From the NCBI RefSeq assembly GCF_026914185.1, contig NC_070574.1, positions 868,001-932,000 of the forward strand: a stretch of DNA of 64,000 nucleotides, read 5' to 3'. This document shows positions 43,456 through 55,199 of the stretch, in pieces. The notes below the pieces were generated by a model that ran no database searches, was not told where the DNA came from, and saw only the letters and a list, made by a program, of their open reading frames with translations. Each line of letters starts with the position of its first letter. Positions within the stretch are counted from its first letter, which is position 1. A program made the translations under genes and the position numbers. Origin of the DNA: Puccinia triticina. Its lineage: Eukaryota; Basidiomycota; Pucciniomycetes; Pucciniales; Pucciniaceae.

Positions 43456-44049
43456 TTACGGGCTGGGGAAACGGAGTATACCAACAATTCTTACGCGGTA
43501 GGATGCTGCAGACATATTGGATGGGACCCGGTCACCGGACAGCAATCCGTCAAGAAGGACGACCACTCTGGTAAAGTCCCCCTTCATCTCCAACCCCCAC
43601 CAACTAAGGGCTCGACAACCACCCTCAAGCCACTCGCCAACGCTCCAAAAGGGCCAAGCAACTCCAAGGAACAGCAACAGCGGTCCAACAACTACAAAGG
43701 TAGCAGATGGAACCCTCACTACAATCGAGACGGGGGAGCCAATGGAGGTGGGAACACCGGTGGAGGGGCAAGCGGTAACGGCAGGGGAGGAGGAAACGGA
43801 GGGAGCGGAGGCAGTGGTGGTCACGTGAAAGGGAAACAGTACTAGTTAGCCTGTTTCCATGGTTTCCAATTTTTTGTTTGAATCTATGATTGCAATCAAG
43901 CGCTAGGGCCCATGTTCCATTGCCCAAAAGTTTCCAGATCTGGAAACATAAACAGAGAGAGAGCCAGTACAAATGCAAGAGCATAAAAGTGAGGAATAGA
44001 GGTTCTGATGTAAACACCCACCTTTGTCAGCACTAGTGAGACGGCAGAC

Positions 44050-45763
44050 GTGTCCGGCACCAGCCGCCGCAGACCCAAACAGAGAGAGGTTGAGGAGCAG
44101 GTCCAAGGTACTCCAGAAACACCCTGGCCGTTGACAGTCTCTTGCGAGATGAAGGTGGACGTGTGGGAAACCGCGCTGAAGCGAGCAAGCTTGCTGCCAG
44201 AGTATCAAGACGTCCTGGACGGGTTCCCACACGGTTTCGACCAGGGGATTCCAGAACACCAGATCCCAGGAAACCCCCCCTTTTTTACACCGCCAAACCA
44301 CGCTTCCGCAGAGCTTGCGGAACAAAAGATAAAAGAATCCATACAAAAAGAACTTGACGCCAAGCAAATGTTTGGCCCATTCACCTACGAACAGGTAGCA
44401 AAACATTTCAGCTTCTTCGGGACCAACCCACTGGGCGCAGTCATAAACAGAGACGGATCCTTACGGCCAATAAACAACCTTTTTTTCCCAAACAGAAGAG
44501 GGTGGATACCCTCAGTGAACTCATTCGTGGATGCAGATGACTTCACCACGACCTGGGACAATCTTAATATCGTGGCTGAATTCTTGAAGAACGTAAAGGG
44601 ACCAGTGTTACTGGAGCTATTTGACTTGGAAAAGGCATATTGCCAAATCCCGACGGCACCTCATCAATGGCCGTACCTAATGGTACGAGATTTTGACGAC
44701 AAGTTGCTACTGGACACTAGAATTACATTCGGAGGGGTGGCCAGCTGCGGATTGTTTGGCCAACCAGCGGATGCCTGGAAGAAAATCATGCTCGCAGAGT
44801 TCGATGTCTTAAACGTGTTCAGATGGGTCAACAATAACTTGTTTGTGAAGAGACCTCACTCCACAACATTGATGGAGGACGTCGTACAGAGATCAAACCA
44901 ACTTGGAGTAAAAACAAATAAGGACAAGTACTTTCCTTTCCTAAATGAACAAAAATATGTAGGTTTCATTTGGAATGGCACAGAGAAAACGGTAAGGTTA
45001 CCGGAGAAGAACCTAGAGAAACGGATAAATCAGATACAACACTTTCTCAAAATTGGAGCAGACTTCTCATACAATGAGGTGGAGGTCATCGCCGGCAGAC
45101 TCAACCATGTATCATACATGCTTCCGCAGCTGAAATGTTATCTTTGCGGGATCTACCGATGGCTGAAAGACTGGGTCCACCGAGAAACTAGGCAACCAGT
45201 ACCAAAGGACACCGAAGAAGATTTGCACGTCTGGCTCACGACACTAAAAGAGTTCACCCCGACCAGGCTAATAGCGAGGCAAGATCCGACGGAAGGTTGG
45301 AGATGCCTCGACAGGATACGGGATTGGGGTACTCATCGGACGCCGCTGGGCCCAATTCCGCCTCAGGTCAATGGAAGAACTAGAACGCGGGTTGTTAGAA
45401 CTAAAAGAAGAAGAGCGGATATCAAGACTAGAAACCGTGGCCGTGCGCCTAGGCCTCCTGATGCTGCTGAAGCTCGGTGCAAGGGCCGGGGAAACCTTCA
45501 TTGTATGGACGGACAATACCACAACAGAAAGTGTGGTGTTGAAAAGGAAGTCAAAAGATAAATTCGTGAATGACAAGTGGAAGAAGATACAAGCACTCCT
45601 GATCCGGCACCAAATCAACCTAGTGGTGAAACAAGTAACATCGGCAGAAAATAGGGCAGACTCGCTCTCTAGAGGTATCCAACAAGGCCACAGGAACAGG
45701 GATCAGTTGTGCGTCGAAGTCCCACAAGACCTGGAAGAGTTGATTAGCCAGACAACAGAGTGA
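44050..45763 (+). pseudogene. DIRS-like reverse transcriptase-RNase H, one frameshift
   Basis: Frame 1 from 44050 (GTG, no ATG) encodes a reverse transcriptase: DGSLRPINNLFFPNR, LELFDLEKAYCQIPTAPHQW, FGGVASCGLFGQPADAWKK and VFRWVNNNLF. The catalytic box is VNNN where related proteins have VDDF, so both catalytic Asp residues are replaced. Near 45290 the reading shifts to frame 2, which carries the RNase H (DASTGYGIGVLIGRRWAQF; VWTDNTTTESVV; SAENRADSLSRG), ending at TGA 45761-45763. The missing aspartates show the enzyme is inactive. The usual downstream tyrosine recombinase is nearly gone. Confidence 0.8.
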
Positions 45764-47251
45764 CTGTAATAACCAATTAGCAGAGGAAATGAACAGCAAC
45801 CGGTTTGCAATATGAGCGCGCGTTTTGGCACGCAAAGCTCCAGGCCCCTAGAGGTGAGGGCTAGTTTTTCTTCCTCAGACGGCCGTCAAAGAAGGTTAAG
45901 GGATAGACGGTCTGAGCAGGCTCCAGGCCCCTGGAGTGATGGGTTGGGCTCAGACCTTCTTGCTAGGTGATCTCATAAGGGAGACGCGTCACGAAAACCC
46001 ATCAAGGAACGTGAGGCATCTCCCTACCTCTCTTTTTTACTCAGTTGCGTCGTGGCTCCCAACAATGGAGACCAAAAAGACGCAAGGGAGGAGAGAAGAG
46101 ACCAATCCCCCTTATCCCAAACTTGGGTAGCTTGGAGAGCTATGCGGATAGCTCTCGGGCTACCCTAGGCAAACAAACGGTACAACCGTATTTATTCACC
46201 AGTTTGCTGAAAAAGTAAATTGGTCTCTCATACGCCGTGAATCCATTCGCGGCCCGCCGTGCCTCCAAGTGCCAGCAGATTGGAAAGTTGAAGGTCCGGG
46301 AAACACTTTTTTTTGTTATGTTGGAACACCCAAAAAAAAGTATGTTGGGCTGAGTATCCTCAGCCCCCGCAAAACACAACAAGAAAACTGAGCCTCAGCA
46401 GATATTTTTCTTTCTCTTGTTTTTTTGCACCTTTTTCACTTTGGTACTGTGTGTTTCTATAAACCTTTTTGTCTCCTTTTTTTTTTTTCTTGTAATTTTC
46501 AATCAATTTTGACTTCATTTTCATAGTATATCTTATCTTGTTTGTTTAATGGTTATTTGTTTGTTTGTCTTGTTTGTTGCAAGCTAAAAAATTGTGATGC
46601 AATTATTGACAAGAAGTTGAAAAAAACACTATGTACATTATGGAACAAAAAAGGCAGTCATCTGTCTTCAAAAAACTAGGCAAGTGATTTTAATTTAATG
46701 AGCATCTTTTTCACGACTGATTGCAATACAATATTCAAGCCATCAACAATGACCCTATCTTGGGCCTCTAGCCATTCTCTATTGTAAGTATCTTTGGTTA
46801 AAGCTTTAGCTGGTTTGATTTTACTCATTGTGGGGCACGGCGGTTGTTGTCTGCTCCAAGCTGGAACCCCTCTGTGAGCTTTGCATGTCAATGCTGTTTG
46901 TTTATCGCGGTTTTCATCTAGGCGAACGAATGCCTGAGTAACCTCCTCGCTGCGCTACACTAACTGCCGGGTCTTGCAAAATTTGAGTTGGCCTTGTTAA
47001 GACGAAGAGCTAGAGGGTTCGGGGGCTGGAATGATTTCGTCATCAGTCTCATCGTCACTGGTGCAACTCTTGATGATTGGGATCAATGCCTGCAGGCCTC
47101 CGATTTCCAGTGCGGATCTGACTCGGGCATTCCGCACCTGAAAGCCAAGTAGAATGGGTGATTTCAGTGGGGTCTGGCCGGTTTTGTCATCTTGTTTGGT
47201 GGAACTCGGCTCTTGGCTTCGCGTTTGGGTCCGCCGGGGTCGGCGGTTTCT
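45764..47251. other. degenerate 3' part of the DIRS-like element and copia remnants
   Basis: 45840-45960 has repeats of CTCCAGGCCCC and GGTCTGAG. At 46123-46230 a plus-strand frame (SLESYADSSRATLGKQ) may be the start of a decayed tyrosine recombinase. On the minus strand, 46676-46891 and 46997-47240 (EWLEAQDRVIVDGLNIVLQS; acidic Ser-rich end) lie just inside the copia LTR at 47252 and are probably remains of its gag. Confidence 0.35.
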
Positions 47252-48040
47252 GAGAAAAATCACAGAAATGAGATGTATTTCTTGATTAGAAAGGTCTATC
47301 TGGCATGTCCAGAGACTTAGAGAAAGAAATACAAAGGAAAACAATAGGTACCTAAGATCGGATCTTGACCAACTCTGGTATGGACAAAAGTACGAGGACT
47401 TGATTGCTGGGATGACTGCAATGCAGCTGAGATCACATGTTTGTGATTAAGACGGAGTCATCTGGTTAGTGCAGCTTCTTGAGCAGTCAGTACAGGTTCT
47501 TCCCTTATGGAAGCCTTGTAAGAGATGAGTCTCTTACTTAAGATCAAACGGCAGAGCGCTCAACACGGGCCAATTCAACTTGCAAGAATTCCGGAGCAGA
47601 TGTTATCTGTTTCATCATTAACCTCACGGTAAGATCTCTGATTTAGTCTATTAGGCTCTGCAGCGAAGTACTTACCACCTGAGGTGGGTTTAGTTATTCT
47701 ATTGCTGAGGCTGGAACCTTTAAGGTCTGGATTGGTGTTGGTAGCAAGCGTGCTGTAACGGAGAAGAGATCCTGTCAGCACTGCTTGACCTAGCTGGGAC
47801 AATACAACAATCTTCATACCTTGAATTTGGTAGAGGTTGTTTGTATTGCTTAGGCACTTCGTCTTGTGTCAATGTGGCTGAAATGGAGCAGAGGATTAGC
47901 GTTAGCTTAATCCATCTGCCTGGGAGCATCATGCATATGCATGCGCCTGGGGGTCGCGCGAACTCACCTGTCCCCCTTGCGGGGTTAGGGTTCAGCTCCA
48001 TGCGCTTCCTGTGCTCAGGGCCTAAGCCCGAGTCTTGACA
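47252..48040 (-). mobile_element. copia LTR, second copy
   Basis: 789 bases, TGTCAAGACTCGGG ... TTTCTCA on the minus strand. It is related along its length to 8872-9648: ATTCTATTGCTGAGGCTG, the CATGCGCCTGGGGGTCGCGC block and similar ends. Confidence 0.65.
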
Positions 48041-49348
48041 GTTTCAAGTCTGGGGTGGGGTATGGCGGCGTTTAGACTAGCGGTTTTCTTACTTTCTTCA
48101 GCGGAGCGTAATCATGGTTTTTGCGGCGGTGGAGGCGTTTTGGAGCTAAAACGGAAGGCGGCGCAACGGTGCGGTGTTCTCTTCATCGGGCATTGGGCGG
48201 GATCTTTTGCTATGGCGGCGGCGTTGAAGGCGGCAGCTTACTATTGGCTTATGTGTGCGGAGTTTTGGCGCCGGTCTTGGGTGGTGACGGACCAGGCGCA
48301 TTATTTACGGCTTATCACTTATGGGCTTTTTACCAGCAGATGGTGTGGTTTATTCTTATTTTTTTTATTGGTTTTGTTACATGCGGGTTCTTTTGCTTTC
48401 TTTGTGCGGAAAGTCCTGGGGACAGGACTTCAAAATGGGTGGCGGATGTGGTGATCAATTCTGGAACTTGTGTCAAATTTTCCACGGAGCAATCAGCGCA
48501 GCACACAGGCGGTGCGGAAACGGTGCAGAAACGGTGTGGAAACGGTGCGGAACAGAGCAGAGCGGAGCGCACAACTGAAGGCGGCGGCGCGCGGAGCTCG
48601 ACGGCGGAACTGGACCAGACTAAGCAGGCCAGCGCGGACCAGATAGCGGAGGTGGTGATTGGGGGAAGCCGTGGCAGCCAGAAGGGCGGCGTGTGGGATC
48701 CTGACATCATAGGCTAGACAGGGATGTGGAAGCTAGAGAGAGGAGTTTGACAGCGGTCAAAGGCAAGCGGCGGAGACAACAGGAGTTTGAGTGAGAGCGG
48801 AGCTTGGCAGATGACGTGCGTGTGTGTATAGCACTTGGCGGATGATGAGTGTGTGTGTGTGAACGGAGTTCGCGGATGGCGTGCGTGGGAGGATATCTTT
48901 TAGTTCTCTTCCTTTTCTCTAGAAAACCACAGTGGTGGAGGGAGGATTCTGTATCATCATACTCCCCACAGACTCTCTTTTTATGGTTTTTTACTTTACT
49001 TTGCGGATTGTTGTGCTTCTTTTACTTTGCGTACGTTGCGGACTTGCTTTATGTGTTACAGTTGCGCTTTGCGGAGTTTTGTGCTGGCTTTACGGCTGTT
49101 TTCTTGCAATTGTTGCGGAGTTTTGTGGCAGAGTTATCTTCTTTATGCAGCGGAGCTTTATTTTACTGTTTACTTTGCGGAGCTAGATTATTTTACGTGC
49201 TTTACTTTATTTATCCCACCCAGAGCCCTACAACGTGGCGGAGCTGTGGAGCAGAGTTTCTCCAGATCATCCAACTTTACCTGGGAATCATCTTGGAGCG
49301 GCGGGGTCCTGACATTTCTACGCAGTGACCACTTTTGTTCATCACACT
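48041..49348. other. GCGGA-rich low-complexity DNA
   Basis: Repeated TTTGCGGAG, GGTGCGGAAACGG and GGCGGCG words on a T-rich background give long but meaningless hydrophobic frames on the plus strand. TGTCAGGAYCCC on the minus strand at 48705 and 49312 could be LTR starts, but I could not pair them. Confidence 0.4.
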
Positions 49349-49630
49349 GGTCATTGATAGAATGACTGGTCATTTAATAAGACAACCCGGAATCAAAAGG
49401 ATGACCAGTCATCAATAGGATGACCGTTCATTCAATAAGATGACCCAGTCATTGATGAATGACCAGTCATTTGAAAAGATGACCCGGCATCAATAGAATG
49501 TCCGGTCATTCAATAAGATGACCGGGCATCAACAGAATGATTGTTTATTCAATGAGATGACTGGTCATCAATGGAATGACCAGTCATTCAATTAGATGAC
49601 CGGTCATTCAATAGGTTGGTCGGGCCTTTT
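49349..49630 (+). repeat. ATGACCGGTCAT minisatellite
   Basis: Units of roughly 40 bases alternating AATGACCAGTCATTCAATA and AGATGACCGGGCATCAATAG. Every unit is a small dyad, sharing the GATGACCGG core with arrays at 19.2, 26.4 and 52.7 kb. Confidence 0.85.
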
Positions 49631-50313
49631 GTCATTGATGGTACAACCAGTCAATGGCTGGAGAGGGTTGAAGACTGGTTGGATGGGTGGTGTGGGATGT
49701 GGAACATGCTGAAGGCATATGCGTCTGTGACATGAACTGGATGGGAGTTCTGCCAGACAAGGGCCCAAAGTGGGGTGCTCAAGGTAAGTTGGAAGTTTGG
49801 CGGGGGGCAAGTTAACATGCAATTTGACTTGCATGCGCGTGCAAGTCTACTTTGAATTCCACTATTCAACATAACTGTGATGACAAAGAAAATTTGTGGA
49901 TTGAGTTTATTTGATAGGAAAGGATGACTCTACGCTGGGCAACAATTCAAAGATAGATGTGATGGGGCCCTACTCTGGCAATGATGTAGAAGTATAGGAG
50001 AAAAAAGAAGAAAAACTGCCCTACGCTGAGCTTGTTGAGAGACAATATTGGAGATGAGGGCTCATGACCTGTGGTGGTTTGTGATAGAAATGTATGTGTA
50101 TGGAACAAACTACATGGCTGGGACCTCATGTTCCGGTGTCTAGTGAGCTGCAGATGGTAACCCAGTAACTGGGTTACAACAAGTCCATCCTTCTTTTTCT
50201 GTGATTTTTGTAAGAAAAAGGGGCAGGCTAAATCCACACCAAAAAATTACTACATCCACTCCAAAAATGGATTGAACAGTAGTCCACTCCAACTTTCATT
50301 GGAGTGAACCATA

Positions 50314-50321
50314 GTCTACTC
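50314..50321 (+). repeat. hAT target duplication GTCTACTC, left
   Basis: Eight-base duplication; partner at 51308-51315. The uninterrupted S copy at 54525-54830 contains the site once. Confidence 0.88.
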
Positions 50322-51307
50322 AAGGCTGAAACCGCTGCACTAAAAGTAGTGCAGCGCAGCGCAAAGCGCAGCAGAAATGGGCTCGCTGCGCTGCACTTTT
50401 TTATAGTGATTTTCCGCTGACGCTTCAGCTTTTTGAAAACGGAGGGAAAATTCCTCTTTTTTTAGCGGACCACAAAAGCGCCTCAGAAGCGCAAAACCGC
50501 TGCGTGGTAGCGCAGCGCAGCGGCACTTCGCTAGAAAAGCGGGATTTGCAGCGGCAAATCCCGCTTTTATAATCTGGGTTCCTGCTTTGCGCGCTTTTCC
50601 GCTTTTCGCGCTTTATTAGTGCAGCATAGCTAATATTACTGCATGTTTGCCGCGATAGAGAGAAAATATACTCAAAAAGAAACAGAAACTAAAAAAGTGA
50701 TCTATACCCCCTGAGTCTTGGTCAATTTTTTTGGCTGTTTAGTCTTCTTGATGTTGGACGGAGAAGATAACTTGGGGTTTTTTTTGGCAGCGTCCAGAAC
50801 AGCCTGAGAATCTTGAAAAACCCCACCCAACCTGACCCCGCCGCGTAACCACAAGTGGCTGCTGATAGCACGTTCAATTGATTGTATTGCAAGTCCGGCC
50901 CGCCCTGATGAACAAACATCAGCGGCAGCTGAGAAGGTGCGCTCCACCGTTGCTGAGCTAGCTGCGCAAGCAAGATAATCGCGCTTGCTTTTTGAGCTGA
51001 ATTAACTGCGCAGCGCCAAAAGTGCGGAAGAATTATCAGCTAAAAAGTGGTGCAGCGCGCAAAAGCGCCCCAGTAGCGGTTGAAAGCGCACACCGCTATC
51101 GCTGCGCTTTCTCGCAGCGAAAGCGCCGCTTTTTTGGCTGCGCTTACGCTATGTCATCCAAGGAAATAGCGGTGTTTCGCTGCAGAAAGCGGTAGCGCAG
51201 CGCGGGGACGCTACCGCTTCAGCTTTTTGGGCTGGGGGGTTAGCGGCGCCCGCTGCGCTGCGCTAAAATCGCCGCTTTCTGCAGCGTAGCGCAGCTTTTC
51301 GGTCTTG
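50322..51307 (-). mobile_element. hAT element remnant, 986 bp
   Basis: Flanked by GTCTACTC. The imperfect terminal repeats are AAGGCTGAAACCGCTGC and, inverted, CAAGACCGAAAAGCTGC. The interior is full of GCGCAGCG-type dyads apart from a short transposase C-terminus on the minus strand. The transposase body is deleted, so the element depends on a partner. Confidence 0.88.
50702..51000 (-). pseudogene. hAT transposase C-terminal dimerisation domain
   Basis: The minus-strand frame reads RDYLACAASSATVERTFSAA, ADVCSSGRAGLAIQSIERAI, SSHLWLRGGV. This is the classic hAT dimerisation motif (YL...SS..VER.FS.A.D.....R..L......A......WL). It is open to the stop, after a Lys-rich tail. DDE catalytic parts are absent. 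A second broken copy is at 56365-56520. Confidence 0.8.
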
Positions 51308-51565
51308 GTCTACTCCAAATTTTGTTGGAGTGAAAAAAATTACACTCCAAAAAAGCCTGTTTTTTGGAGTGTACCCATAATGCACTCCAAAAATTTTGGA
51401 GTAAACCCAATTCCACTCCAAAAATAATTTCTCCAAGGTAAAATGATTCATTTTTTTGGAGTGCACAGATTTTCACTCCAAATTTATTGGAGTGGTTTTC
51501 AACAGTATTGCAGTAAAATAAGTCAGGGTTCTTAAAGAGGAATGAAAACTTATGTCAGCATCATA

Positions 51566-51870
51566 TCCCACTTTCTTAAATCCACAGAATTCTAGACCTG
51601 CAGATCTAAGTTTTGGGGTGTTTTTTTCTCACAAAATGGGGCAAAAATGCCCCATTCTTCTCACTAGGCACATTGAATATCCCCAAAGGCCCAAAGGCCC
51701 TATGGATGACCCTCCAGCTGTGCCGGAGCAACAAGCAAAAGAGGGCCGGTTGGTAAACTAGCCAGGGAGGGCCTAACCAAGCAGTTAGGGGGCTCCCAGG
51801 GAGGGGGCGGACAAAACCAAATCCCCTGCGGATCAATGAATCCCAAATCCCCTTTCTTATATAACCATCC
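51566..51870 (+). repeat. dispersed repeat P, copy 2
   Basis: Second copy of 5973-6300, again ending at a TTATATAACC TATA-like stretch. What follows differs: no GC-rich frame but a short CCGCCC-rich region and a minisatellite. Confidence 0.8.
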
Positions 51871-51989
51871 AACTGCACCGCCCGCTTACCCAGACCACGG
51901 CCACGCCACCCTCCTCCTATCGTAACTGCCCCGGTGGCGCCCCTATCCTCGATGCACCAGCGGTCGTCGCCACGGGGCACAATGACTTG

Positions 51990-53600
51990 CCTGAGTCAGG
52001 CCAGTCATTGCAGCACTACACATGCAAATGACTGGTCTGAGGGGCCTTGGTATCCATCCCTAAGACCGGTCATTGCAGGTCATCGAGTGGACTGAGACCC
52101 GATGACTGGCACTGCAAGCCAGTCATTGAGTGGGTACACAATATTAGACGGTTTCACGGGTTTTCTACTACATGTCACTAGTTATACTCTCACATGTATT
52201 CCGCCGCAGTTTCTGATCTAACCTAGTTGCCTTGTTAAAGCCTGTTTTCATTTCCATTCATTTGTTTCTTTAAAACTCAACTACTGTTCGCTCAAAAACT
52301 CTGCTCACCCTTGACTTCCGTCTTCAGGTCCGTTTTCTATCTTTTCTTGTCTCATCAGTCTCCTGTCTCATCTTATGCTGTTTGTTAGGTTTGCTTCGCC
52401 TCTGCCCGTTTGCCACCGCTTCTTGCTTGTGTCGAACCGTGCCTCATCTCATCAAAGGTCTGCATAAGAAATCAACACTCAACTACTGTTCGCTCAAAAA
52501 CTCTGCTCACCCTTGACTTCTGTCTTCAGGTTTGCTTCGCCTCTGCCCGTTTGCCACCGCTTCTTGCTTGTGTCTAACCGTGCCTCATCTCATCAAAGGT
52601 TTGCTTCGCCTCTGCCCGTTTGCCACCACTTCTTGCTTGTGTCTAACCGTGCCTCATCTCATCAAAGACTTCTGGTCTTATACACAACCCTACCTGCCGG
52701 CACACACCGGCCATCGAGAGGGTAAACAACCCACTCAATGACCGGCACACGCCAGTCATCAAGTGGACTGAGACCCGATGACTGGCACAAGCCAGTTTGT
52801 GCCAGTCATCGAGTGGGTACACAACCCTCTCAATGCCGGCACACACCGGCCATCGAGAGGGTAAACAACCCACTCAATGACCGGCACACGCCAGTCATTG
52901 AGTGGACTGAGACCTGATGACTGGCACAAGCCAGTCATTGAGTGGGTCTCAATCCACTCGATGACCAGCACACGCCGGTTATAGAGTGGGTACACAACCC
53001 TCTCAATGCCCGCACACACCAGTCATCGAGTGGGTACACAACCCACTCGATGACCGGCACACGCCAGTCATTGAGTGGACTGAGACCCGATGACTGGCAC
53101 AAGCCAGTCATCAAGTATGTACACAACTCTCTCAATGCCGGCACACACCGGCCATCGAGAGGGTAAACAACCCACTCGATGACCGGCACACGCCAGTCAT
53201 TGAGTGGACTGAGACCCGATGACTGGCACAATGTGTACCCAGCAATGACCGGCATCGGTCTTCCAGCCATCCCTCAGGCCAGTCATTGCAGCACTACACA
53301 TGTGAATGACCGGTCTGAGGGGCCTTGGTCTTCCATCCATCCCTAAGACCGGTCATCGCAGCGCTATACATGCGGATGACCGGCCTTCCACAGGCCGGTT
53401 ATTGCAAGACTACACGTGCGGATGATCCGCCTTGGTCGTCCCTCAATCCCTCAGGCCGGTCATCCGCACGTGTAGTGCTGTGATGACCGGCCTGCAGAAG
53501 GCCGGTCATCCGCATGTATAGCGCTGCGATGACCGGTCTTAGGGATGGATGGAAGACCGAGGCCCCTCAGACCGGTCATTTGCATGTGTAGTCGCACCCT
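51990..53600. repeat. palindromic minisatellite and foldback, GATGACCGG family
   Basis: 52690-53240 repeats a unit of about 55-60 bases (CCCACTCAATGACCGGCACA, CGCCAGTCAT, GAGTGG). 53275-53425 and 53440-53595 are inverted copies, sharing GACCGGTCTGAGGGGCC and ATCCATCCCTAAGACCGG, so they form a hairpin of about 150-base arms. 52380-52680 contains three direct copies of CTTCGCCTCTGCCCGTTTGC. No coding sequence. Confidence 0.82.
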
Positions 53601-54129
53601 GAGCTGGCTGAGCTGTGCACAGATGAGCGCTGAGTTCATAATTTGTTTCCAAATTCTGTGGTATTGATACATCTGATCATAAATACATGAATTTCTTCTT
53701 GGCTTTTTATAATTTTGCACTGTTTATTGTGTAGAAAGATCTACCATTTTAAACTTGGATAACTTCCAAATATTATACCATTAGAAATTAAGCAGCATTT
53801 TTATTGACAACATTCCAATAACGAGTATGGAATAAAATTCTGGGTGAGGTAAGTTTTTAAAATCTAAATACCATATGAGGAGTGTTTTGATGTGGCTGCT
53901 ATTCCATGAGATGTGATTAAAACGGCTTGGATAGCAAAGGGGGTCAAACACTCCAAATTGGGGAGGTGAAATGCTTGCTTGTTTCCTCTGTTGCTGTAAG
54001 GCCAAGTTTGAAAATCTCAAGAACCATGATTTAAATGAATGCATTCAAGTCTCCTGAATTGTGACACACCCAGTCCCTGCTTGCCCTGCTTCAGGAAAAA
54101 TTTCTGTTGATTTCTGCTGAGATAGGCCA

Positions 54130-54277
54130 GTGGGGGGGGGGGGGGGGGGTGGGGGAGGAATATCAGTGGATGGAGACCCAAATATTGAAGGGCTAATGAG
54201 GTGACTTGGGGAGCTTTTTGGCAGGAAAGGAGGAAAGATTGGTGCCCTGCAACGGCAGAGCCGCCTTGGCCTCTAGT
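54130..54277 (+). mobile_element. Helitron 3' end (copy 4) with an upstream poly-G tract
   Basis: 54248-54277 is TGCAACGGCAGAGCCGCC, TTGGCCT, CTAG, T: hairpin CGGC-AGA-GCCG. A run of about 20 G interrupted by T lies upstream (54132-54156). Only the 3' terminus is defined. Confidence 0.72.
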
Positions 54278-54524
54278 GTGTACTTAAAATACATCAAAAA
54301 TTATGTATGTAAAATGTTTTCAGTTTCTACAATGACCAAAACCTGAACCAGAAATAAATTAAAGGGGATTAAATTTGGTTGGTTCATGTCACCTGCCTAC
54401 TACTGCCTTAAAGTTTTTCTGGTACTCCACCCCAAGAACTTGGAATATACATTTTTCAAAATTACATGCAAGTTTCAATTGTACAGATTTAAAATTGCCT
54501 TTTTTTGAATTTGAGAAACCTTAA

Positions 54525-54562
54525 TCCACTCCAATAAATTTGGAATGAACATCTGTGCACTC

Positions 54563-54600
<38 letters not shown>

Positions 54601-54830
54601 CTTGGAAAAAATATTTTTGGAGTGGAATTTGGTTTACTCCAAAATTTTTGGAGTGCATCATGGTGACACTCCAAAAAAAAGGCTTTTTTGGAGTGTAATT
54701 TTGTTCACTCCAACAAAATTTGGAGTAGACTATGGTTCACTCCAATGAAAGTTGGAGTGGACTAATGTTCACTCCATTTTTGGAGTGGATGAAGTAATTC
54801 TTTGGTGTGGATTTAGCCTGCCCCAAGAAA
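54525..54830. mobile_element. S element, inverted uninterrupted copy
   Basis: Same dyad blocks as 50221-51515 in reverse order, ending TGTGGATTTAGCCTGCCCC. It includes a 39-base A run at 54560-54598, which breaks one dyad. Confidence 0.75.
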
Positions 54831-54835
54831 AACCC

Positions 54836-55173
54836 CACATAGGTTTCCCTTTAAAGAGCCTTGCCTATCAACTAAATAGTCTAAAAAATTGTGGCTGATT
54901 AGACTTGAGTAATTCAGGATCCTTCCACATTTCCTTGGTGAGAAGAGGCTGTTGCACTCTCTAGCACAGCTTGGCATCACTCCCTTAAGGAGTAGCATTG
55001 GCAGTAGATGTTAGTACCCACCAGTTATAAATCAAACTCAGGATATACTCTCTCAAATCTTCATTTATCTCCCCCTCTCTCTCTCCTTTTTGTATTTATA
55101 ATTTATTTATCCCAAGAAATCCAAATAGGTCCCACCCAAATTCTTAAGCCTGTTGTCACTATAGACACAGGCT
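54836..55173 (+). repeat. dispersed repeat T, copy 2
   Basis: Second copy of the repeat at 25555-25950, ending GTCACTATAGACACAGGCTC. It directly follows the S element. Confidence 0.78.
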
Positions 55174-55199
55174 CACAAGGCTGCCTTCTTTTTTTGTGC

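Larger units (their letters stand above)
42577..43845 (+). pseudogene. ORF1 of a DIRS-like retroelement, split by a TRIM
   Basis: The ATG at 42577 opens a frame (FDDAAIPTNDCLGFTSF; PLPLTIFNAEWQDRAILY; YPYPSEYTQTYQEWSVNHQG; ETALRYDIHVRMNALTHRV). I recognise this type as the ORF that precedes the reverse transcriptase in basidiomycete tyrosine-recombinase retroelements. At about 43099 it runs into a miniature LTR element. The proper sequence resumes near 43456 (NNSYAVGCCRHIGWDPVTGQ) and ends in a Gly/Asn-rich tail at 43845. The inserted element plus a 5-base duplication is 360 bases, a multiple of three, so both halves are in the same frame. The role is probably gag-like; this is inference from position. 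Confidence 0.65.
50221..51515. mobile_element. S element (ACTCCAAAAATTTTGGAGT type), split by a hAT
   Basis: Begins GGGGCAGGCTAAATCCACAC and consists of head-to-head CACTCCAA...TTGGAGTG dyads. The DNA at 50322-51307 is a later hAT insertion. An uninterrupted inverted copy is at 54525-54830, a third relative at 62700-63030. Both complete ends abut an AAGAAAAA sequence. Confidence 0.7.

Noticed and set aside
48700..49315. LTR pair starting TGTCAGGAYCCC on the minus strand
   Set aside because: Only the first dozen bases agree; the sequences that follow are unrelated, and no ends or duplications could be found.
48121..49328. Two long hydrophobic frames that look like membrane proteins
   Set aside because: They arise from repeated TTTGCGGAG words on a T-rich background; several overlapping frames look equally hydrophobic.
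49349..53240. CRISPR-like regular repeats
   Set aside because: Units vary, there are no unique spacers of constant length, and the context is eukaryotic. They are palindromic minisatellites.
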